Shown here: positions 1 through 14,500 of the stretch, piece after piece | Layout: every line of letters starts with the position of its first letter | Numbering within the stretch: the stretch's first letter is position 1 | NCBI GenBank assembly: GCA_030248135.1 | Contig: JASANC010004083.1 | Location: forward strand, 1 to 64,000 | Direction of reading: 5' to 3' | DNA length: 64,000 bases | Source: Theristus sp. LFF4_11 | Lineage: Eukaryota; Nematoda; Chromadorea; Monhysterida; Xyalidae | Notes under the pieces: generated by a model | Told to the model about the DNA's origin: nothing | The model's database searches: none | Seen by the model: only the letters and a program-made list of their open reading frames with translations | Made by a program: the position numbers and the translations under genes

Positions 1-2571
1 GTTATAGCGTTATGAGTATAAGAAATCATTAGAGTCAGTTTCACCATTGCGTTCATCCAACGTGCACACGCGTTACGTCCAAATCACAGCTGGCGTCCAA
101 CGTTAAACGGTCAGCCTCCGTGCTCACCCGTGTTCTGTGGTCAACTAATGATCAGGCCGGAGCGCGGCGCGTGGACAGCACGTGCACAGTGAAGGTCTGA
201 TCCATCCGCTAGGGTATTGTGCAACAATGCACATTACACATGAAACTGTTCATGTTTTATGCCCCCCCCCCACTACCCCACCATCCCACGGGACTATGCA
301 TACGATTGCATGTTGATCAATTTGTTCCATACGGCGTTGTTAAACTAAGCCGAACTGGAACCGAAACCAGATACCAATCACTTCTCCGAAACGGCTCGAC
401 GTGCTGAAAACTGCATTCATATGCGGGCCTGTTGTTCTCGCTCTGGTTTCCCCAGACTGGCGGCAAAAAAAAGTACTGGAGAAACAGAAAGTGAAATGCG
501 GGATAATGCGAGTTTTCGACCCAGTTCATATTCTGGAATGATGCGGAATGATGTTTATGACGGATGTTAAATGTCCTTGAATGATGCGGAATGATGTTTA
601 TGAAGGATGTGATGATGTGTCCTAGCATCATTCCAGCATTAACACGCATTTAAAGGGTTAGAAGTTTTTGATTCCCCAGTGACTGGCGGCAATAAAAGTA
701 ATGTCTGTCGACCTGCTTGTTCATAGACCCACCATCACGATATTTTGTTAGTATTTGCGAGCAGAGCCGATACATTTTTAAAGAGGTTAAACAACAGATA
801 AAGAGTGAAGACTCTCAGCGCCTGTTTATCAGTTTTCTTTCAGCAAGTAAATTTGACGCCTGTTTTTAATTTTATCATTTCAGCTTTTTCGGTTTCCTTT
901 CCTTTTTAACTAAATGACGTACATTGGTATCATACAGTACATGTTAGTATGTGATGAACAAGCATAAATAAATTTTGTTATAAAATCAGTGAACAGTTGT
1001 AAACTTCAAGTTTTTGTTGTTTTTATGCAGTTTCGAACAATGATTTCTGACACCGAAATAAAAATTGCGATAAGAAAGAACAATAAATGTTGACAGAACG
1101 GTGGAACACAGTGGCACGCCTACGAGATAAACTGGCACAATGAAAACACAATCTGATTGCGCACAGATGCATTTCAGTTTGCGCACAACGTTCGAAATGA
1201 CATTATGGTTCTCTACTTTTTTGGGATTTTAGACCGATGTTCAGTGTGTAACTAAGGGCGCATTCATGTTGCATAGCTGTGCGGTCACTAAATACTGCAA
1301 CATGAATGCGCCTTAATACTGCTTTCACTTAAAAGTATAAAATAGGGGTTTGTTGATCGTTTGCGTGCAGTTCTGTAATTTGTCAAGCGGGTACATAGGG
1401 CGGGTCAGTCAGAAGTCATACACCGCATAGCGGGTTACCGTTTGACTGTAACTCTTCAACCGCTTTACCAATTTTGCTGAAGCATGAAACTTATTTGGAT
1501 TTATTGAACAAAAGTCTATTGCGTATTACCACCTGTAATGTGCCAAAAGCTCCAACTTAGATCTGTGCAAAATTTTAGTCTAACTTGCCAATTCCTATCC
1601 ATTATCCATTGACAAGTCGCCACTGGCTTTTTGGATTTAGGTGGGTGTGCGAAGGTGCCAAAAAAAGTTCCTGTTAGATTGAATTGAATGCTAACTGCTG
1701 ACAGGTGATGACTTTCACTGATAATGAGACTTTGATTAATTTGTCATCATGGTGACCTTCACCTTTACTAGGACATGTTTTGTTGTTCTCAGCACTGTTA
1801 CCATATTATTTTTATAGTTTGAAAAGTCAATTTTCAAGTTCAGTTTCAAGTTTTTTATGAAGTAGCCATTGTTTTACGTTTTCTGCGATTTACAACACAT
1901 TAAGGTGTCAAAACTCAGCAAATGTCGGTAGCGACGAGTTCGTGGAACTTCGTGGTTTGTGATTTTTATTCTGTTTTTTTTTGTTCCACTTGCGATATTT
2001 GACGTTACAGCTGGATGCTGTGTTTGTTAGAAAAATCGCCCAACGTTGTTCTTTTCTTCCTTTCATGCAAGCCTGGATACAAAGTACGTATTATACATCA
2101 TATACATGTACCATTTTTAGTTTTATATACACCTGGCGCTTACACTACTTCTTTCATGAACTGATACAACAACGGCAGGAAATTGTGAAGGAGAAATCGC
2201 AGGGGAAATTTATTGTTTGAATACACGTGAAGACACACATTTCCGGTTTAGGCGTGACGTGCAGTTATTGCAGTAGATACTAGATGCCTGTCTGCAAAAA
2301 AAGTTGAAAGTTGTGCCAAACATATGCGCGTTTTCCAAGTGCAAGGGTCCCCCAGAATGTCCAAGCTGGCATGTTCAAAAAAGGGAAGCTGAACTTTTTT
2401 GAAAGTGCATAGCTTAAAAATGTTACACACACACACACACACAACATCGGTTACATTTGTTTTTCTGTGTGTCCAACTGTCTGCACGATAAACATCAACA
2501 TGAGCGTGTATTTTTTTTAAATTTCATTCAGTGCACCGTTCTTGAATTTCTGCATACTGAATCAAAACGAA
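1..2571. other. Upstream non-coding region of the ACE-like gene
   Basis: I see no convincing exon here: open frames are short, lack family similarity and lack paired splice sites. The stretch holds a C-run near 264-273, an imperfect duplication of about 45 bp around 535-605 (GGAATGATGTTTATG occurs twice) and the hairpin at 1253-1315. A short (CA)n tract lies near 2425-2442. The promoter and 5' UTR of the ACE-like gene should lie in the last part of this interval, but I cannot place a transcription start. Confidence 0.5.
1253..1315. repeat. Short perfect-ended hairpin MITE, GCATTCATG family
   Basis: About 20 bp at the left (AAGGGCGCATTCATGTTGCA) are complementary to the right end, with a loop of about 22 bp that contains CATAGCTGTGCGGTCACTAAATAC. 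Related copies with the same ATTCATG ends and the same TAGTGACGCATAGCTGTG core lie at 49243-49335 and 52118-52190. They lack coding capacity and look like a small non-autonomous element family. Confidence 0.6.
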
Positions 2572-5500
2572 ATGGGTTCGAGACGCAAAATTTTAGCGTT
2601 TCTCATGGCCAGCATTGCCGCACTTGTTGTGGTAAGTGTCAAAAAAACTTACTTTTTCACGAGCAAAGCAAACCCAAATGCTTTTTTCCATATCGTGGTG
2701 TTCAGACCGGATTTTCTATCCATTTATATTTATTTTTTCAATTTATTTTAGAGTGTATATTTACATTAGTGTATTGTATTCTCAAATTTTCAGATTCTGC
2801 GATTGAAAGCATGTTCAGGCGTAGAAAAAAACTAGTTTCAATCTTTATGTGACAATTCAAACACTCCTAAGTGACTCGGCCCTATTTTAAGGACTCGGAT
2901 CACTTTACTAATTTTGAATTCCCGCGTGATTCATGAAACTGTTTACCTATTTGTGCGCGCATTGAGTCTCGGGACCAAAATAAAAGATCATGGTGTGTAT
3001 TTATCTGAACCAAAGACTCTTTAGGTTCTACTGCTGCGGTAAATCGTCGCAATTTCGACTGAAATTCCTTTCAGACCCCAGCAACTCACTGCGGCGACAT
3101 CGATGAACAAGTGGCCAAATGGCTGGACCGCTACCAAATCGAGGGCTTGCAAATGTTGATGGATCAAGCGTTGGCGGACTGGGCCTATGAAACCAACCTC
3201 ACTGAACACAATAAAGAGGTGCGGTATGGGGGGCAAACAAACACGGTAGTTTTTTTTCAGGTTGCAAGAAGCGCGCGAAATTTGGTCGAAAAAAACGTTC
3301 AGAAACCCAAATTGACCTGTTCTTAATAAACAGTTGATTCTTCGTCCCATGTTTCCAGAGTCATTGAATAAAATTCTATTTCCAGATTCTCGAAGAATGG
3401 GACGGCAAGGTGGCTGTGTTTAACAATGAAACCGCATACGAGGCGTCATCGTTCGATATTGACCAGGTATAGAAGAATACATTCGCAAAAATCACATGTT
3501 GAAGTTCTGTTTCTGCATATCAAAAAGAAGTTTTTTTGCAAACTCAAGGTGCACGATCCTTTGGCAAAGCGAAGTTTGAAGATACTGGGCACCGTGGGAA
3601 TAAAACTCGACCGTAATGATTCGATGCAGCTCAGCAACTTGCAGAGCAAAATGGAGGTATGTAAAAGCAAAACTCATTTCCACCCAACTACTGTTCTATT
3701 ATGGCTCAAATTCATATTGTTTTTCTTGAACGGTCGGTGCACTCTGATCGCTCAGTTCACCCATCATGAGTTTTTTTTTTGAAAAAACATCTGTCGGACC
3801 AACATTACGGCTGCTTTGCAAACGCCTGTTTAGCACGCACACAGGCAGCACAGAATTTGAATTTTTTGTTCACGTCCCTAGATCAGTTAAACTGGGAGTA
3901 TGCCGTGCATGCCCACTTGACGTCATTTTTCGATCCAACTTGTTTGGACTAACACCTCTGCATCTGCGTTCTGTAAAAACAATTCAAACGTCCCAGTATC
4001 TGTCTTTTTGCGGAATATTTCAGGGCATTTACAGCGATGCAACGGTTTGCTCGTGGGATCCACTGTCAGCGCTGACAAATTGCTCGAAACAATGGGATTT
4101 ACCAGCTGATCTCACAAATATTCTCGCAACAAGTGACGATTACGACTTGCTCGCGTATGCGTGGAAGGTGACCTAACCTCCCAATTTGAAAACCATGTTT
4201 CGTTTTCAGTTTTGTTGCATCGTGCAGTATGGCCGAATAAATAATGACACCCCTGTCTCAAGAAGAGACCAGTCGCGAACTAAGAATTGTGTTTTCAATG
4301 TCAAGAATGTCGGAAATATTTTCCCAATTTCCTGTGTTTACAACGCTTGCGCACCAACAAATTGTTAATTATTTCAAAAAATGCCATCAATTTCATGCAC
4401 AACGAGCTGGATTTCTGAAAGCTTTTCCTTTTATTCAAATTTCTTGCGCTGCTCACGTGCACAAGACGGGTTCCATTCAACCGTTCATGCTTAATCATCA
4501 TTCTATCAAAAATATAGCTTTGATTGTTATAATTTTTTGACAAAAAGATTTTCTTTAGCTCTTGTAGGTTTCAGTGGTTTCAGGCAAAAAATCCGTTCCC
4601 GTTTTTAGATCGAAAGTCGAAAGTGAGTAGAAAGAAACTGACCATTTGTATTCTGAGCATTGGTCACTGTCAGTTACGGTACTCATTTTCAGACTTTCGA
4701 TGAAAAGCGAAAACGTACACGAAAATTTTCACCCTGTGACTGAAACTGAAACACGGTATATGTTATTTTTGTACATCCCGCCGCCATTGCCTGATCACGT
4801 TCAATTATTGACGCAGGCGTGGCGCGACGCCGCTGGCAGGCCGTTGAGGGACATTTACCCAGAAGTGGTGCACCTGAGCAATTATGGTGCCAGACAGGAT
4901 GGATACGATGATACGGGCGCCTTCTGGAGAAGTCGGTCGGTGCGGCATTCGGTCTTGAATGATTTCAAATTGCCGCGTAGCCGTAAACCATTTTCGCTAT
5001 CTGTGTGCGTACAAATGCATACACAATTGCGACAAGTTCAATAAAGAGGGTTATGGAAGGTTTTCGCGGTTGAGTGACACAGAAAAAACAACGTTTTACA
5101 ATACTTGTGGTATTTTCCGCTCTGGGTCATCACGGGGAATTAAGATTTTCTGCTGGCCGGTTATTGTGTTCTGACGCTTGTTTCTACCCACTTTTTTAAG
5201 ATACGAATGGGACGTTGAAGGTTATGATTTGCGCGAGGACATACAGCGGCTGTGGGGGCAGTTACTGCCGTTGTACGAAGAACTCCATACGTATGTTTGT
5301 CTGCTGTCATAACGTACAGTAATATCGCTTTGAACATGTCCGTTTTCTTTCGGCAGAACACAGAGCCCGCGAAACGTGCGAAAGTTGTGTTTTGTTTCTC
5401 AGTGATACTCAAAGCTGAATTGTTGCCACACTCGAGGTGTAACTGAACTATTCAAAAATCCATTCTGCGCACTTCCGAACCGAGTTCCAGTGTCTCTGAC

Positions 5501-8500
5501 TAATATTGCAGGTTACAAACAGTTCACAAATCTAGAATAAATTTTCCTTCGTTTTTTTGCAGTTACGTCCGTAAACAGCTGCGCCGCCTTTATCCGGGCC
5601 GCTTTTCAAGCACCGCCCTGCCAGCGCATCTGTTGGGCAACATGTGGTCGCAAGAATGGGGCAACATTTTCAATCGGACCGCGCCATACCCGCACACAAT
5701 GGATGTGACGGACGAAATGAAACGTCAAAACTACACGGTGAAAATCAGTTTCCTGCATGTCAGAAGTTGCTTGGTGCGGCATAAATTTATCGCGAGATGG
5801 AATAGAACGGCAGTAATTTGTCCTCCGAAAACACAAATGTTTTTTACCACCAGGTGCTAAAAATGTTTCAAACGGCCGATTCGTTCTTTGCATCGTTGGG
5901 CTTGATTCCGATGAATGAAGAATTCTACAAATGCTCAATGATGGTTAAGCCGACCGATGGAAGAAAGGTCATTGCAAACTGAAATCTGGCGTTTTCAGCC
6001 ACTTCTAAGTTTTTGCGTAATATTTTGTAGATTTTAAACTTAAAAACGAAAACATCAGAAGTAGGGATGCAGATGTTTTGCAGCAAAACAAATACATTAC
6101 ACTACAGGTTGTTTGTCACGCATCGGCGTGGGATTTCTACGAGAAATTCTGCATAAAAATGTGCACTCAAGTGAACATGATTGATCTGATCACAATCCAC
6201 CATGAAATGGGCCACATCGAGTTCTACATGCAATATAGCAATCAATCGCTGCAGTTTCGAGCGGCGGCAAATCCGGCATTCCATGAAGCCATTGGGGACA
6301 CTCAGGTTAGAATTGTGGATCTTCACATCATCGTTTACACTCAAACACAAAATTCGACAAATGAATCAACGGCGCAGTTGAGCTAGCAGCGCCTAGCTAA
6401 AACCAAAGCCGAAACCAGTCTTGTGCCTAAGCCTGAGAACAAGCCAAAGCTTAAGACTAAGCCTAAGCCTAAGCCTAAGCCTAAGCCTAAGCCTAAGCCT
6501 AAGCCTAAGCCTAAGCCTAAGCCCAAGCCCAAGCCCAAGCCCAAGCCCAAGCCCAAGCCAAAGCCAAAGCCAAAGCCAAAGCCAACGCCAAAGCCAAAGC
6601 CTAAGCCTAAGCCTAAGCCTAAACCTAAGCCTGAGCCTAAAAGCCTAAGCCTAAGCCTAAGCCCAAACCTAAGCCTAAGCCTAGCCTAAGCCTAAGCCTA
6701 ATACAAGTTCGCTGTTTGCGGTTTCGCCAGGTAGACGCATACCGCGGTGCCCCCTGGCTCGTCAGTGCGACGGACACCAGGCAGAACTGCCGAAGGTGTT
6801 TTACCACAGACAGATCTTATAGTCTGGGCAAAACATCAGCGAACCTAGGTAGTAAAATCTCACAAAACAACCATCCCGGGCAATAAAGCCACAAGGGACC
6901 CGGTGTTTTGCGAGTGTATACAATACAAGTTCGCTGTTTGCGGTTTCGCCAGGTAGACGCATACCGCGGTGCCCCCTGGCTCGTCAGTGCGACGGACACC
7001 AGGCAGAAATGCCGAAGGTGTTTTACCACAGACAGATCTTATAGTCTGGGCAAAACATCAGCGAACCTAGGTAGTAAAATCTCACAAAACAACCATCCCG
7101 GGCAATAAAGCCACAAGGGACCCGGTGTTTTGCGAGTGTATACAATACAAGTTCGCTGTTTGCGGTTTCGCCAGGTAGACGCATACCGCGGTGCCCCCTG
7201 GCTCGTCAGTGCGACGGACACCAGGCAGAAATGCCGAAGGTGTTTTACCACAGACAGATCTTATAGTCTGGGCAAAATAAACCTTTGCGTAAGCCCGAAC
7301 AGAGCCAATGAGTCTTTTTTCTATTGCAGGCTCTGTCTGTCAGCACCCCCGCTCATCTGAAGGCTATCGGTTTACTTCCCAACTATCAGCCTGACGAAGA
7401 ACAAGACATCAATTTTCTTTATCGACAAGCTCTGCAGAAAATCGCGTTTTTGCCGTTCGGTTACATTATCGACATGTGGAGGTACCGATACACTGTTTGC
7501 TGTTTTGAAACCTGCCCGGATATTGATTGTATCGATATGTTCACACTGCACACAGTCAATCATCGTGCTCTAAGTTTTTATAGCTGCGAAACACAACCAA
7601 TTATAACGCAACTGCTAAAAAAACATGGATGGTGTTTACGGACTCCGACTGATCGCTGCTGTTTTTTGCAAAAAAATGTTCTTTTTTGTAAATTTTTCCA
7701 ATTTTTAGGTGGGACGTTTTCAGCGGTTCAGTGCCGCAAGAGAACTGGAATCAACACTGGTGGGACCTTCGATTTCAGTACCAGGGACTGGTGCCTCCAG
7801 TGCCCAGGAGCAGCGCGGACTTTGACCCCGGCGCGAAGTACCACGTGGCCGCGCAGACGCCTTACATTCGTTACTTTTTCAGGTTACATCGCACCGTTTG
7901 AAAAGATTGTTTCTGATGTTCAGTTTCTGAAAAGATCTTACTTTGCGACTGGGCACACTGTCATACACGCACTGGCACTTGTACTCCAGTAGTGTCAAAG
8001 TAATGAACTAAGCCAGTGTGTTTGTTCAACTCATCATGTACACGCAGCGCTGCGACGTTTGTTTCGTCCATTATTTTTGGTATTTGCAGCTTCGTCATGC
8101 AATTCGAGTTCTACCAGGCGATGTGCAGAGCGGCGAATCACACAGGCCCGCTGCATCAGTGCGATTTCTACCGGAATAAAGCGGCCGGCGAAAAGCTGGC
8201 GAGTTTGCTGCGTTTAGGCGACACACGCCCATGGCCGGAGGCGCTGAAAATGATGACCGGCAGGGATCGGGTCAGCGCGGATGCGATCATCGAGTATTTT
8301 CAGCCGTTGATGGATTGGTTGAAGGTTGGATTTTTGGGGTTTTTGTGAAAAACAAGTTACATTTTTCAGCTGAAAATAAAGTTGTCACTGCTTTGAAGGC
8401 CGTCTACTCCGTGATTTCACCGTGTTTTCTGTGTAACTCTACGCACGGGTCACGGACAGACTCACCAGCAGTGCTGTGTTCTTGTTTACGTGCGTGCCTG

Positions 8501-11500
8501 TGTGTTTGTGCAAAATAGAAGTGTGCCATACGCAAGATACACGGTTGTTGTCAAGCTGGAATTGCTTCATCGCGCAATGCAACCAATCAAAAAAAATAGC
8601 ATCGGAATTTTGGAAATTTACTTTGCCGTAAAACAGAGTGCTGCGCTGCTTTTTCGCAGGAAGCAAATCAGGGCGAATGCTACGGCTGGGGCTTTGACTG
8701 GCAAAAGACAGCGAATTTGTCAGAGCCCCGTTGCGGGAGAACATATCCGAGCGAAGGTGAACGTGTGCAAACGTGGCTGCAGCACTACAATGAAAAGGTG
8801 AGCTCCATACAGTTACAAGTTGTATCCGAAACAAAGTGTACAGTACAGTAGTGTACACCTGTACGCTAACTCTAAGAAGTGGGGTGGGCTAATTAAAAAT
8901 TCGAACTCTAAAACCTGCTTCTCGGTATAACAGGAAAGCTTCCCAGAAATTGGTAAAAGCGACCCAAAACGCGCCGGAAATGGGCGGAGTATCACGCGGC
9001 GGGAAATCAAAAAAAATGAACATTTGACTTCTTGGGTCGAAATCCCACCGCGTTTATAAGGTCGGACTTCCTAATCTTCGCTTGATAAGTCCTCCTCCCA
9101 CTAATAAGGTTGTCCCACACAGAATTCCATTTTTTTCAGAATTTTTTTAAAATTTTCAAATTTATACAAGGAGACCTTATGTGCAAGACTTTGCAGTACC
9201 ACAGTTGTATGGACCATACAGTCGAGCTCTAAATTATGGGGAATCAGCTGGTTGGTTGGGATCACGGTATGCATGCTTTCTGTGGGGCGGAGTTTGGTTT
9301 GCACAGAAAGCATACATACCGTAATCACCAACCACTCAGCGGATTCCCCATAATTTAGAGTTCGACTGTAGGCATGTAATTTTCGTGCGCAAACGTGTTC
9401 TACAGGCCGGCGAGGTCTACAACGCGGCGGTGGTGGCGGAGTGGCGCAACATGCTCAACCAAACCGACCACAACCAGCAGCTGGCCAGCGAGGCCGCGGC
9501 CGCTGAGAACGCGTTTGACAGTGAACAGGCGAAAGTGGCCGCCAGCTTCGATGTCGCCGAATTGACGGTTTGCTTTTTTTGCTATTTTGAGTTGCATTCA
9601 TTGCCAATTGACGATTTTTCAGTGACATCACAAACACACTGGCATACGATGCGGTGCGCTGGTGTCATGTGTCTGATGTGTGCCAGTGTGTTGGTCTATT
9701 TATTCGTCGGGCTTCATTCAACTGTAATGCGTCGATCTTATTGCTCGCAAACGTTTCACAGCAAAAAAAAACATTTCTTTTTTCTAGAACGCTACCGTTA
9801 AACGTCAGCTGAAAAAAATCTCCATGGTCGGTTTGGCGTTCAACCACAATGAGTCGCTCGAGTTCCACACGCTCGTTAATTCGATGGAAAAAATTTTTGA
9901 CCAAGGGTTGGTTGGCGCTATGGTATTACGTTTGGCATATGGTATCTTTTTTGGTGTTACTTATGGCATTCAGTTTGGTGGTGTCTTTTTTAGTGTGCAA
10001 GGTTGATGTGTCCAACAGTTTGTTCTATGCTTTTTTGGCCATTTATCTCATTAATGTGCATATAGTTGTTGTCGTGTCATCCTAATAAGCAAACCCAAAT
10101 AAACTACGTAACAACCCAAATATCTTTCTATATTGTTGCCTCAATCAAACGTTACACGTGCACACCCATTTGTAGGTACATTTGCAACATCTCCGTTCCC
10201 AACTGTGACGATTACAACGCCACCACCGACCCCTATTGTTGTTGGTATGAAGATCCACAGCTGTCGCTCATTATGGCCACTTCCAGAGACTACGGTAAGA
10301 AAGTGCCTCGGTCGGAAAATCGGGCACACTTTTTTTAATTTTTTAATTTTAATTTTTATGATGTGGCAGTTGCACACAAACACACTGGCACACAGACACA
10401 AATGCACAGATACATAACCACAAGGTCAGCCGTTTGAAGACAGTGCACTTGCAAACTTTTAGAGACTTAGATTGGTGTTCCGTTGTGTTTGCAGTCACCG
10501 CCAGAGCACTAGCGCGTTGCGTGTGTTCCTTGGAACTTCTTTTGATCCCCAACAATGTTCTATCTACATGCTTTTCCCATCCCATAAAACTTGTGCCAGC
10601 GCGTGTTTCGGTCATAATTCACTTCCCAACAAACGCGCTCTCTATTGCTCCTCCACACGTTTCCCCAGCACAACCGGAAACAAAGCGATGTAACAAAGCG
10701 CATCATTATCACCCTCGTGGCCTGGTGGTAGTGCGTTAGACTCCAATCTGTGCGCTCGGGGGATCGAGCCCCGCCGAGGGGTGTATAGGCATTTAATGAC
10801 AGAAAAAACTCGATGGGCACCCTACTCGACGGCTTTCTGTACGCTTCTTTGGGTGTAGCCCTGGCTAAAAACATCGCTACAAAAATCAAAAACAAAAATC
10901 ACTACAGACGTGCTCCAATACGCGTGGCACGGCTGGCGCAATGTGACGGGACGCAACGTGCTGCCTCTGTTCCGACGTTACGTGCAGCTGGGCAACCGCG
11001 GTGCGCGTGAAGGCGGTTTCGCCGATATGGGTGCACTCTGGCGCGAACCGTATGAAGATCGCCATTTCACGTCGCATTTGGAAACGCTATGGCGCGAGGT
11101 TCGCGTTTGTTTTGAAGTTTCTGCCTATTTTTTGAATTTTGTTTGAAAATGTGACCAAAATGCACAAAACCAGAATAATCAATAAGAACATATGCTGATT
11201 CATGTTTACGTTGTTTACTACTTGCACAGTTTTCGTTGCTCTTGTAGTTGCATTTTTGAGAACAAATAAACATTCTCTTGAGTTTGAACGCCTGAATAAC
11301 GAAGATGAAGACAACTTTGCAACTTTTTATCAATACCTTTCAGGTGCTGCCGCTGTACGAACAGCTGCACACGTACGTTCGACGTAACCTGCGCAAGTTC
11401 TATGCAGGTCGCTTCAATACATCCGCTATTCCGGCGCATATTCTCGGTATAACGTCCTTCTTTAAAGACCGTGCACTTTTTCCAGCATGTTTTGGCGTGG

Positions 11501-14500
11501 AGTTGCGCAGTAGCACCAGGTGGCACTTGCAAATCACTCAACGGGTTTTGTACTCAATTCAACTCTAGATGTTTCTCTGTGGTCTACGCATTAAAACAAA
11601 AACGCCTGAACTGCAACTCATGGGCGATGAGCTAACTGATTGGCTGAATATAAATACATGGCTCACTGATTGGTCCATCCAACTGGAAGATGCGCGGCCA
11701 ATCAGCAAGCCGAGATTGCGTCAAAATACGCAAACTATGCTCACAATTTTCTTCATTTCGTGTCAAGTCCGCATCTAACGTATGATGATTGGCAGGCAAC
11801 ATGTGGGCACAGCAATGGAACAACATCTACGACCTGACCGTGCCTTATCCGGACGTCCCGACAGTGGATGTGACGGATGCTATGGTGCAACAGGGCTACA
11901 CGCCAAAGAAGATGTTCATGACGGCGCAGTCGTTCTACGAAAGCATCGGCCTCTCGCCAATGACGCCGTCGTTTTGGAACCTGAGCATGATTCAGGCAAT
12001 ATACGTACAGTCGTTGTCTGAAGACCGCGCACTTTTTTGATAGTCAAATTGTCTTATGACGGTCTTATGACACGGAATTTTCTGAACACACTGTTTGAAA
12101 TGTGAATGATTATTTTGACAAACAATAATTGAACTACCATGGTGTGACAATGTGACAAACGTGCCATAATGTGACAATCAAAACTCTAGGTCGTGTGTTT
12201 CATGATTCATCTCGACGTCAGTTTTTCGTCGTGTTCTGACGTCACTTTTTTGCAATTTCTTTCAGAAACCAGCCAATCGGTCGAATGTGGAATGCTACGC
12301 GTCCTCGGAAGACTTTTACAACGGACACGACTTCGGCATTGCGATGTGCACAAAGGTGAATAAATTTTGTTCAACACGTGGCAATAAAACAAGGGATTGC
12401 TTTTTTTGCGTTTGGTTCCATCCAGGTCAAAAGGGGCTCTTTAATTCTTTTCCTGAGAACACGGTATCTTTGCTTATACTGGGTCTGTCTTTTTTATGTT
12501 GAGTGAGCAAAGAAAAAACATTGCTGGAACTCAGTTTTTTCAACGTGCACGTGTTTGTGTTCGTCTAAATGTGACGTGTTTGAAAACAAAGCATCCTTGT
12601 TGCATTGAAGGTTCGAATGGAAGACTTCGTCACGATACACCACGAAATGGGGCACATCGAATATTTCATGCAATATTCGGTGCAGCCGATAAAGTTTAGA
12701 GATGGCGCGAATCCAGGTTTGCAGTTCAAAAATTCAAATCAAAGCATGCTGATTGGTTACAGAATGAACACTTAGATTAGCGCACTTTAAGTCTAGGTCT
12801 AAGCCTAAGCCTAAGCCATAGCCCAAGCCTAAGCCTAAGCCTAAGCTTAAGCCTAAGCCCAAGCCTCAGCCTAAGATGACGGTAACCTTAGGTTTGAGCC
12901 CAAACCTACGCTTGAGCCAAGTGTGACCGTTAGCCATTATAGTAAAAAAAGTCACACTTTTGAGAAAAAAACTCCTTTCAGGTTTCCACGAGGCGATTGG
13001 CGACACGATTGCACTCTCCGTGGCAACACCGAAACATTTGCACGTGATCGGACTGTTGTCCGACGATGACTACCAACCAGACAATCAGAAGCAACAGATC
13101 AATTTCTTGTATAAACAGGCAAGAGAGAAGTATTGGAGTTCGTTTTTTAGAAGACTGTAAGGTTATTTTCAAACCGTTCGCCTTTTTTCATTCGCTAAGA
13201 AATCTTTTTCAACACCTGGTTGTTGGTCTGATTAAACGGCCACTATTGCGCAAGCAAACGCGGTGCATGCATAGTGCCTGTGTGTTTGTGTTGTGGCTGT
13301 GTGTGCAACATATTTAAATGAAATCACGTCGCAACGAAAGTGACCAGTTTTTCGTTTCAGACCATGAGTTTGAAAAAAATCACAATAAAAACCTGATTTA
13401 ATAGTGGTTTGCCATGCAGCGTTTGGCCCGTCAAAAAAAACAGACAATTAATTATCAAAACTGTTCACACCTCAGGCGCTGGAAAAAATCGCGTTTTTGC
13501 CGTTCGGCTATCTGATCGACAGCTACAGATGGCGCATCTTTGACGGAAGCATCCCAGATGACAAGTGGAATGACGGTGAGATTGTTGTCAAAAAAGGGAG
13601 ACTGTCTTTTTCAACGTGCGACTTTATTCCTTTGTGATCTTTCTTTGCTGGTTTTGTTGAAAAAAATTCACTTTTCAAAAACTCCCATTCAGTCAAACCT
13701 GAAAGTACGCATGCAAACAATGCGAATCTGGCATGCGCTTCGACCTGATAACAGGCGAATCCGTGTGTGAACGCAATCCGAATCCAAAAGCAACTCGTTT
13801 TTGGTGATTTTGGGTTCTACGAAAGAGACTTTTTCGCGCGTGCACGTGATTCTGGGTTTCACTGACACAAACTTTTTTAAACTTTTTTTTGATGTTTAGT
13901 TTATCCATTGCGCAGGCTGGTGGTCAATGCGTCATCAATTCCAAGGCGTGGTGCCGCCGGTGACGCGAAGCAACGTCGATTTCGACGCCGGCGCCAAGTT
14001 CCACGTGGACGCCGACGTGCCGTACATTCGATATTTCGTCAGTTTCATCATTCAGTTCCAGTTCCACAAGGCGCTGTGCGAGACTGCCGGACACAGGTGC
14101 GGTGACTGTTTTTCTGGTGATGTTTTCAGCAAATTTCAAATAGCCATATCTGGTTCAAAAGATGATTACAAAACGCATGTAATAAATAGCATAATTGGTA
14201 TTGGCCACAAAATCATACACCGAGTCGGGCACCGTATGTTTTCCAGTGTGTTTGTGTGACTGTGAACGTAAAAAAACACTAATAACACGTGATTGGTTAC
14301 AACAAAATGCACAGTCTCGGTACAAGCACTTTACCAGAATCATCCAATCGGTGCAGTTTTGTGAAGTGCTACCGCAGCATCAGCACTGTTGGTGATCACG
14401 TGATGCAGGCATGAGCGCAGTTTGGTTTGCACAGAATGAATGCATCACGTGATCACCAACCAATCAACTACAGTTGGATATGTTATAGAGTTTAGACAGA

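Noticed and set aside
6423..6689. Open frame of Lys-Pro repeats
   Set aside because: It is a translation of the GCCTAA array in an intron; the other frames are equally repetitive and no splice sites frame it.
6702..7277. CRISPR-like array
   Set aside because: Units are 222 bp and directly adjacent, without unique spacers; the context is a eukaryotic intron.
10712..10790. Functional tryptophan tRNA gene
   Set aside because: The A and B boxes and acceptor stem are tRNA-like, but the body and tail recur elsewhere with changed anticodon loops, so it is a SINE head.
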